NCBI GenBank assembly: GCA_001412365.1
Contig: LKUE01000331.1
Location: forward strand, 1-36,218
Origin: Desulfuromonas sp. SDB
GTDB taxonomy: Bacteria; SDB-A
DNA: 36,218 nucleotides
Direction of reading: 5' to 3'
Shown here: positions 31,546 through 36,218 of the stretch, in pieces
Layout of the letters: each line of letters starts with the position of its first letter
How positions within the stretch are numbered: position 1 is the stretch's first letter
Made by a program: the position numbers and the translations under genes
The notes under the pieces: generated by a model
What the model was told of the DNA's origin: nothing
The model's database searches: none
Seen by the model: only the letters and a program-made list of their open reading frames with translations

Positions 31546-34221
31546 TTATTTATCCAGTTCTTCCCTGATTAGCCGGGAGAGTTCATGAACACTGTACGGT
31601 TTCTGCAAATATGGTCCTACCCCTAACTTCTGTGCTTTTCTAACTCTTTCCGTCTCTGAATAACCGCTTACTATTAATGCTTTTTGTCCTGGGTTAATTT
31701 CAATTATCTTTTTATAGGTATCCAGTCCATCTAGATCCGGCTCCATAATCATATCTAAAATTATCAAATCAAACTTCTCCTGCTTTACTGAGTTTATAGC
31801 TTCAGTGCCATTTTTCACCGTACTTACCTTATAACCCAAGCTGGAAAGCATTAATTCAGACATCACCCTCTGCTGTTCCACATCATCTACTACCAATATT
31901 TTCTCACCGCTGCCGATATAGGAAAAATCTTTTTTTTCTTTTTTATCAGTTTTTTTATCCGAAGTAGTGGGGAAAAATAAAGTAAATGTCGAACCTTGCT
32001 GAGGTTTGCTATTCACCTCAACATAACCATGATGATCTTTAACTGTACCCCATACCACTGCCAAACCTAAACCAGAACCACTCCTTCCCATAGATTTTTT
32101 AGTGTAAAAAGGTTCAAATATTCTCTTTACATCTTCACTGGGTATGCCAAGCCCGTTGTCAGAAATATCAATTCTTAGGTAATCTCCATTTTTAAAATGT
32201 TTGAAATCAACCTGGTTTTTATCAACATTGATCAGGGATGTTTCAATTTTTATCCGCCCAGGACCATTTATTGCTTCATAGGCATTTAAAATTAAATTAA
32301 ATAAACTCTTGTATATATGATTTTTTGAGCCTTTTATCAAACTTAACCGGGGAAATAGACTGACATCAATTTCCACTTCCGGTCTATTTTTTTTCAATTG
32401 AGTAACTTCACTGGAGTTAATTAAATCTTCAACCAGGCTATTTACATTGAGAGGAACCTCTTTGGTTACCCCTCTTCTGGCTAAAGTAAGCAAATCCTGC
32501 ACAGTTTCAGCAGCCATCTTTCCTGATTCCTTTATCATCTCCAAAGGTTTTCTGAGTCTACTGTCAGAGGGAAGATTTTTCAATAAGACATCAGGATAAC
32601 CCACCATGGGCAGAAGGATGTTATTTAGATCGTGAGCAACCCCTCCCGCCAGGATTCCTAATGACTCCATCTTCTCCGCCCGGATTAATCTCTGTTCAAG
32701 CTTTTTTCTATCGTCAATATCTTCAGTGATTCCAGTTAACATATTAATAGTACCGTTATTATTTAAAATGGGAAAAGTTCTGGTTTTAATCCATTTAACA
32801 TTTTTTGTTTTGGTAACTATCCTGTATTCAACTTCAAAACTTTTTCCATGATGAATTTTAAAATATTCTATGACCCTCTGCTTGTCTTCAGGATAAATAC
32901 AGTCAATCCATAATTTTTGATCAGTCAACAATTCATCAATAGAATAACCGTAAATATCTTCAAATGATGAGCTTACATAAACTATTTGAGACCAGTCCTC
33001 ACTGACCATCCAAAAAGCGGGATCCATTACATCAGCCATCTTCCGGAATTTTTCTTCACTTTTCTTCAGCTTTTCTTCAAGTTGCTTTCTGTCGGTGATA
33101 TCCAGCTTTGTTCCTATTGCCCTGACTGGCTTGCCATGTAGATCCCTATCCACAACTTTGCCATGATCTAATACCCACATGTAGTTTCCACCAGCATTTT
33201 GAATTCGATAAACAGCTTCGTAGAAGGGAAGAAATCCCTGAAGGTGTCGGTCAAATAAATCCACCACTCGTTCTCTGTCTTCAGGGTGGATCATTTTTTT
33301 CCAAAAATTTAAACTGTAATTAATTTTTTGAGGTTCATAACCGAGCATTTCCAGCCATTTAGGATTGGTATAAGTTATATTCCGGATAAAATCTATATCC
33401 CAAATCCCTTCCTGTGCTCCCTCCAGAGCTAATCTCAATCTTTCTTCACTTTTGGAAAGCTGCTGTTCAATTATTTTACGATTGGTTATATCTTTAATAA
33501 CCGTTACTATTCTGATCACCTGATCATGGCGAATAATAGGTATTTTTCTGGTTTCGGTAAAAACCTTTTTACCGGGGAGATCATTTTCCTCCTCCGTGAC
33601 CAGCATTTTTTTAGTATCCATAACCTGCTGATATTCCTGTTTAACCTTGTCCGGGAGAAAGGGAAATATCTGAAAAACTGTTTTTCCCACAGGTTCAATT
33701 ATGTCCAGGTTGAAATTTTCAATCCAGGAGTAAAAAGACTTATTGACCATTAATATCTGGTAATCTTTATCAATTACATGAAAAATTTCTTCCAATGAAT
33801 TTATTGTCGATTCGTACAAATCTCTAAGAAACTGCTGATGCTGAAGTTGCTGATCAATATCGCTTATGTCCACAAAATTAACTGCATAACAATCTTCATT
33901 TTGAAAATTACATTTATAAAAATAACTTCTCAGACAAATATTAAATCCCCCGGAGGGAATTTTTTTTAACCCCAGATCTAATCCCCCATTTACATATTTT
34001 CCTTCTGAAAGTACCCTATCTCTGTATAAACATTGAGAGGGAGGATCTAAGTATTCGCTGAATTTCTTGCCGTTTAAATTTTCCTGAAATAATTCCTGGG
34101 CAGCAGTATTTGTAAACACCATCTTATCTTTGTTTATTATCATCCAAGGGTCAGGCAGTGATTTAATAATTTGTTCTGGACTGAGATTTAAGTTTTCAAA
34201 CAGGTGTTTTTGTTTTTCCAT
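31546..34221 (-). CDS. Multi-PAS hybrid sensor histidine kinase with C-terminal receiver
   Basis: An 891-residue cytosolic signalling protein with no membrane segment. Domains in order: four PAS domains (about 15-120, 135-250, 265-385, 390-510), the last two with PAC-type WIKTR/TGITEDI and VLDHGK/IGTKLDITDRK ends; HisKA with His530 in GGVAHDLNN; HATPase with N box NLILNAYEA, DNGLGIP and SGSGLGLAVV; and a receiver domain (about 770-891) with VVDD, phospho-acceptor Asp823 in LILDM, SGYSE and the Lys in QKPY. No output domain is present, so a separate phosphotransfer partner or target is needed. It follows a PadR-type gene on the same strand. Confidence 0.94.
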   Translation of the reverse strand: MEKQKHLFENLNLSPEQIIKSLPDPWMIINKDKMVFTNTAAQELFQENLNGKKFSEYLDPPSQCLYRDRVLSEGKYVNGGLDLGLKKIPSGGFNICLRSYFYKCNFQNEDCYAVNFVDISDIDQQLQHQQFLRDLYESTINSLEEIFHVIDKDYQILMVNKSFYSWIENFNLDIIEPVGKTVFQIFPFLPDKVKQEYQQVMDTKKMLVTEEENDLPGKKVFTETRKIPIIRHDQVIRIVTVIKDITNRKIIEQQLSKSEERLRLALEGAQEGIWDIDFIRNITYTNPKWLEMLGYEPQKINYSLNFWKKMIHPEDRERVVDLFDRHLQGFLPFYEAVYRIQNAGGNYMWVLDHGKVVDRDLHGKPVRAIGTKLDITDRKQLEEKLKKSEEKFRKMADVMDPAFWMVSEDWSQIVYVSSSFEDIYGYSIDELLTDQKLWIDCIYPEDKQRVIEYFKIHHGKSFEVEYRIVTKTKNVKWIKTRTFPILNNNGTINMLTGITEDIDDRKKLEQRLIRAEKMESLGILAGGVAHDLNNILLPMVGYPDVLLKNLPSDSRLRKPLEMIKESGKMAAETVQDLLTLARRGVTKEVPLNVNSLVEDLINSSEVTQLKKNRPEVEIDVSLFPRLSLIKGSKNHIYKSLFNLILNAYEAINGPGRIKIETSLINVDKNQVDFKHFKNGDYLRIDISDNGLGIPSEDVKRIFEPFYTKKSMGRSGSGLGLAVVWGTVKDHHGYVEVNSKPQQGSTFTLFFPTTSDKKTDKKEKKDFSYIGSGEKILVVDDVEQQRVMSELMLSSLGYKVSTVKNGTEAINSVKQEKFDLIILDMIMEPDLDGLDTYKKIIEINPGQKALIVSGYSETERVRKAQKLGVGPYLQKPYSVHELSRLIREELDK

Positions 34222-34232
34222 AACTGCTTCAG

Positions 34233-34271
34233 TGAAACTTGATTATTGAAAATTATTTAGTCTAAGTTTCA
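34233..34271. repeat. Inverted repeat between the PadR-type gene and the hybrid kinase
   Basis: TGAAACTT (34233-34240) is the exact reverse complement of AAGTTTCA (34264-34271), with a 23-base spacer. It fills most of the 58-base gap upstream of the kinase ATG. It could be an operator for the adjacent PadR-type regulator or a leader hairpin. Confidence 0.35.
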
Positions 34272-34279
34272 TTATTTGT

Positions 34280-34585
34280 TTAAACGATCAAGTCCATTAA
34301 ATCTTGATATCTACTTTTAGCAAATTCCAGGGCTTTTTTTCCTTTTTTTGTTATCAAGTAGTATTTCCTGATTTTTCCCTTTACAAAACTTGTTTCCACT
34401 TCCACATAACCTTTTTGATGAAGTTTATGGAATAAGCTGTGGAGCATCCCTAATTCAACCTCACATTTTATCTCCTTAAGTTCTTCAATAATATCTTTAG
34501 GATAAATACGCTCCTGTCTCGCGCTTTCCAAAATATAAATTTTTACAAAATCTTGAAGAAAATCTTCCTCAAATCCATTAAGCAT
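34280..34585 (-). CDS. PadR-like winged-helix transcriptional regulator
   Basis: A 101-residue DNA-binding protein. The order helix ILESARQERIYPKDIIEEL, recognition-helix region VELGMLHSLFHKLHQKGYVEVE, and wing IRKYYLITKKGKKALE matches the PadR family (the final Y-x-I/L-T-x-x-G motif is diagnostic). The last helix would form the dimer interface. It starts 13 bases after the peptidase stop with AAAGGTGTTG upstream, so both are probably one transcript. The effector is unknown. Confidence 0.85.
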   Translation of the reverse strand: MLNGFEEDFLQDFVKIYILESARQERIYPKDIIEELKEIKCEVELGMLHSLFHKLHQKGYVEVETSFVKGKIRKYYLITKKGKKALEFAKSRYQDLMDLIV

Positions 34586-34598
34586 TATTCAACACCTT

Positions 34599-36218
34599 TT
34601 ATTTAAAATTTTCATATAAATTTAAAAAGTCTCTAATTTCACCGGCAATTATATTAAAGCATCTATCCCAAAAATCAGCAGATTTAAAGTTTATATTCAA
34701 CTCGTTCCCCACCTCATCAATGCTCTTTTTCCCAGTGCTTGATAACAACTCATCATAAACTGAAATAAACTTAATTTTATCATTTTGATAATGACTGAAC
34801 AATCCTTTTGCAAATAACAGTCCAAATGCATAGGGGAAATTATAAAAATCAATATCAGTTCTGTAGTAGTGTGGTTTATTCACCCATCTGTAGGGATGGT
34901 AAGTGCTTTTATCTAAATTATTTCGGTAAGCTTTAAGTTGAGAATCAATCATGATTTTTTTTAAATCTTCAACGGATAGAGGACCCTGCCTGCGGAGATC
35001 GAACAGCTGAGACTCAAACAAAAAGCGGGAATAAATATCCACTATCACTTGAGCGGCATTAGAGATCAAACTTTCCTTAATTACCAGAATATCCTGTTCT
35101 CTTAAAACCGTCCTGGTATTTTCAGCAAATAAACATTCATTGAAAATTGATGCAGTCTCAGCTAAAGGCATGGGATATGAAGAATTAAGCATGGTTTGAT
35201 TAGCCAGGCAATATCCATGATAAGCATGACCTAATTCATGGGCGAGGGTTATCAAATTTTTCACATTCCCTTTGAAATTTACTAATATACGGCTCTGGTT
35301 TATACTTTGCACATTTGAACAAAATGCGCCACCTACTTTTCCTTCTCTAATCTCAAAATCAATCCAGGACTGGTCAAAAGCTTTTTGAACAAAAGACTTC
35401 ATCGGCTGACTGAACTGCCCCAGAGAACTCACAATTATATCCCTGGCTTGGGTTATGGTGTAAACATTGGAATCCTCAGTTATGGGAGCAAACAGGTCAT
35501 ACCAGGAAAGACCTTCAGAACCACCAAGAACAGAAGCTTTAAATTTAAAGTAATCATCGAAGATATCTAGATTATTGTTTATTGAATTTAACAGGGCATC
35601 TAATATTTCCTGGTCCATCCTCGATTTTATTAAAACTTTTTCCAATGGTGATTTAAATCCTTTCAGGGTGCTTGTTATTATTGATTCACCTTTAATTGAA
35701 TTTATACAACCGGCTACTGAATGTTCGATCTTGGAATAAGCTTCCAGTTCAGAATAATAAGCTTGTTTTCTTAAATTTTTATCCGGATGTAAATAATAAT
35801 TTTGTATTTCATTGATTGGTAAATACTTCAACTCACCGTTTATTTCAATTTGACCGGTCAAGGTTGAAGTTAATAATTTCTGTAAATTTTGCCAAGCTAA
35901 GGAACCGGTTAACTTAAGATGGTAAAGTAAAGTTTCCTGTTCAACTGGTAAAAGATAGGCACAAAGTCTTTGAGTTTCCAATAAGTATTCCAGATGGTCT
36001 TCAATTACTTCTTGCCGGGCAGCAAGATCAGGAAGATCTTCGATATTAGCAATCCAGTGAGAGAATCTCACTGCTAATTCGAAATGTTTTGAATTTATTT
36101 TTATCAGTTTTTCCCGGTAATGTATTGCCTCTTTATTAGTTGTATCTACAGATGAACTGAGAGAACAGAACTGAAAAAGTAAATTATATTTTTTTAAATA
36201 ATTGTTTTCAAAATCAAC
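34599..36218 (-). CDS. pepF: M3 family oligoendopeptidase (PepF type), partial at the window edge
   Basis: A cytosolic zinc metallopeptidase that degrades short peptides. The zinc motif is TLAHELGHAYH (HExxH), followed about 25 residues later by LAETASIFNE, which supplies the third ligand. The ORF track begins at GTG 36071 (490 residues), but the frame stays open without a stop to 36218, and the added residues (CSLSSSVDTTNKEA...) continue the PepF N-terminal helical domain. The true start is therefore beyond the window; family members run about 560-600 residues and some 540 are visible here. Confidence 0.93.
   Translation of the reverse strand, partial: VDFENNYLKKYNLLFQFCSLSSSVDTTNKEAIHYREKLIKINSKHFELAVRFSHWIANIEDLPDLAARQEVIEDHLEYLLETQRLCAYLLPVEQETLLYHLKLTGSLAWQNLQKLLTSTLTGQIEINGELKYLPINEIQNYYLHPDKNLRKQAYYSELEAYSKIEHSVAGCINSIKGESIITSTLKGFKSPLEKVLIKSRMDQEILDALLNSINNNLDIFDDYFKFKASVLGGSEGLSWYDLFAPITEDSNVYTITQARDIIVSSLGQFSQPMKSFVQKAFDQSWIDFEIREGKVGGAFCSNVQSINQSRILVNFKGNVKNLITLAHELGHAYHGYCLANQTMLNSSYPMPLAETASIFNECLFAENTRTVLREQDILVIKESLISNAAQVIVDIYSRFLFESQLFDLRRQGPLSVEDLKKIMIDSQLKAYRNNLDKSTYHPYRWVNKPHYYRTDIDFYNFPYAFGLLFAKGLFSHYQNDKIKFISVYDELLSSTGKKSIDEVGNELNINFKSADFWDRCFNIIAGEIRDFLNLYENFK

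Noticed and set aside
1-36218. tRNA genes, CRISPR arrays, insertion sequences, prophage or toxin-antitoxin pairs
   Set aside because: Scanned the gaps by eye for cloverleaf-like segments, regularly spaced repeats, transposase or integrase motifs and small paired ORFs; none was seen.

Overview
The window is bacterial chromosome from a strict anaerobe with an AT-rich genome and densely packed operons. The anaerobic signature is strong: a ferredoxin-linked 2-oxoacid oxidoreductase, an oxygen-labile class I fumarase in two subunits, a NiFe hydrogenase and a complete heterodisulfide-reductase-type (Hdr) module. I cannot place the phylum from sequence alone. The proteins read as bacterial (bacterial-type AspRS, peptide deformylase, Lon), while the Hdr/Mvh genes are of the kind shared by methanogens, sulfate reducers, syntrophs and several uncultured phyla. 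No tRNA, rRNA, CRISPR array, insertion sequence or prophage was seen.

Layout. Positions 1-7629 (+): purM, a small Minf_1886-like protein, a SAM hydroxide adenosyltransferase-type protein, a small heat-shock protein, Lon, a PTS IIA-like protein, aspS and def. This is a housekeeping and protein-quality-control run with overlapping genes. Positions 7630-8080 are a roughly 450-base gap rich in inverted and direct repeats. Positions 8081-25494 (+) hold one long co-directional cluster: sucC-sucD, korD-korA-korB-korC, two-subunit fumarase, mvhG-mvhA, hdrC-hdrB-hdrA, mvhD, a hydrogenase maturation protease, an iron-sulfur protein, a FrdA/SdhA-type flavoprotein, a GNAT acetyltransferase and malic enzyme. 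It ends at a strong hairpin. After it come a possible 56-residue small gene, a VanW-family gene (-), a cytosolic TPR-histidine kinase (+), a zinc/manganese-type ABC transporter operon with a half-size asparaginase domain (-), and a minus-strand unit of M3 oligopeptidase, PadR-type regulator and multi-PAS hybrid kinase. The peptidase runs off the right edge.

How the genes work together. The central cluster encodes consecutive steps malate-fumarate-succinate-succinyl-CoA-2-oxoglutarate plus malate/pyruvate interconversion, so it is one arm of the TCA cycle. The redox enzymes are embedded in it. The fumarate reductase/succinate dehydrogenase here has no membrane anchor genes, a flavoprotein lacking the covalent-FAD histidine, and an electron-transfer subunit whose second cluster motif is HdrC-like rather than SdhB-like. 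It sits directly behind a full MvhADG-HdrABC set. My leading hypothesis is a soluble, flavin-based electron-bifurcating or confurcating hydrogenase-Hdr-fumarate reductase. It would couple H2 and ferredoxin to fumarate/succinate, with the ferredoxin shared with the 2-oxoglutarate oxidoreductase of the same operon. Direction (reductive carbon fixation versus syntrophic succinate oxidation) cannot be read from the DNA.

Other points of note: lon appears to start at a CTG codon behind a perfect Shine-Dalgarno; the DUF62 protein has Gln at the conserved catalytic His; the PTS IIA-like protein has Lys at the phosphorylatable His; and the central operon has repeated 11-base elements in its leader.
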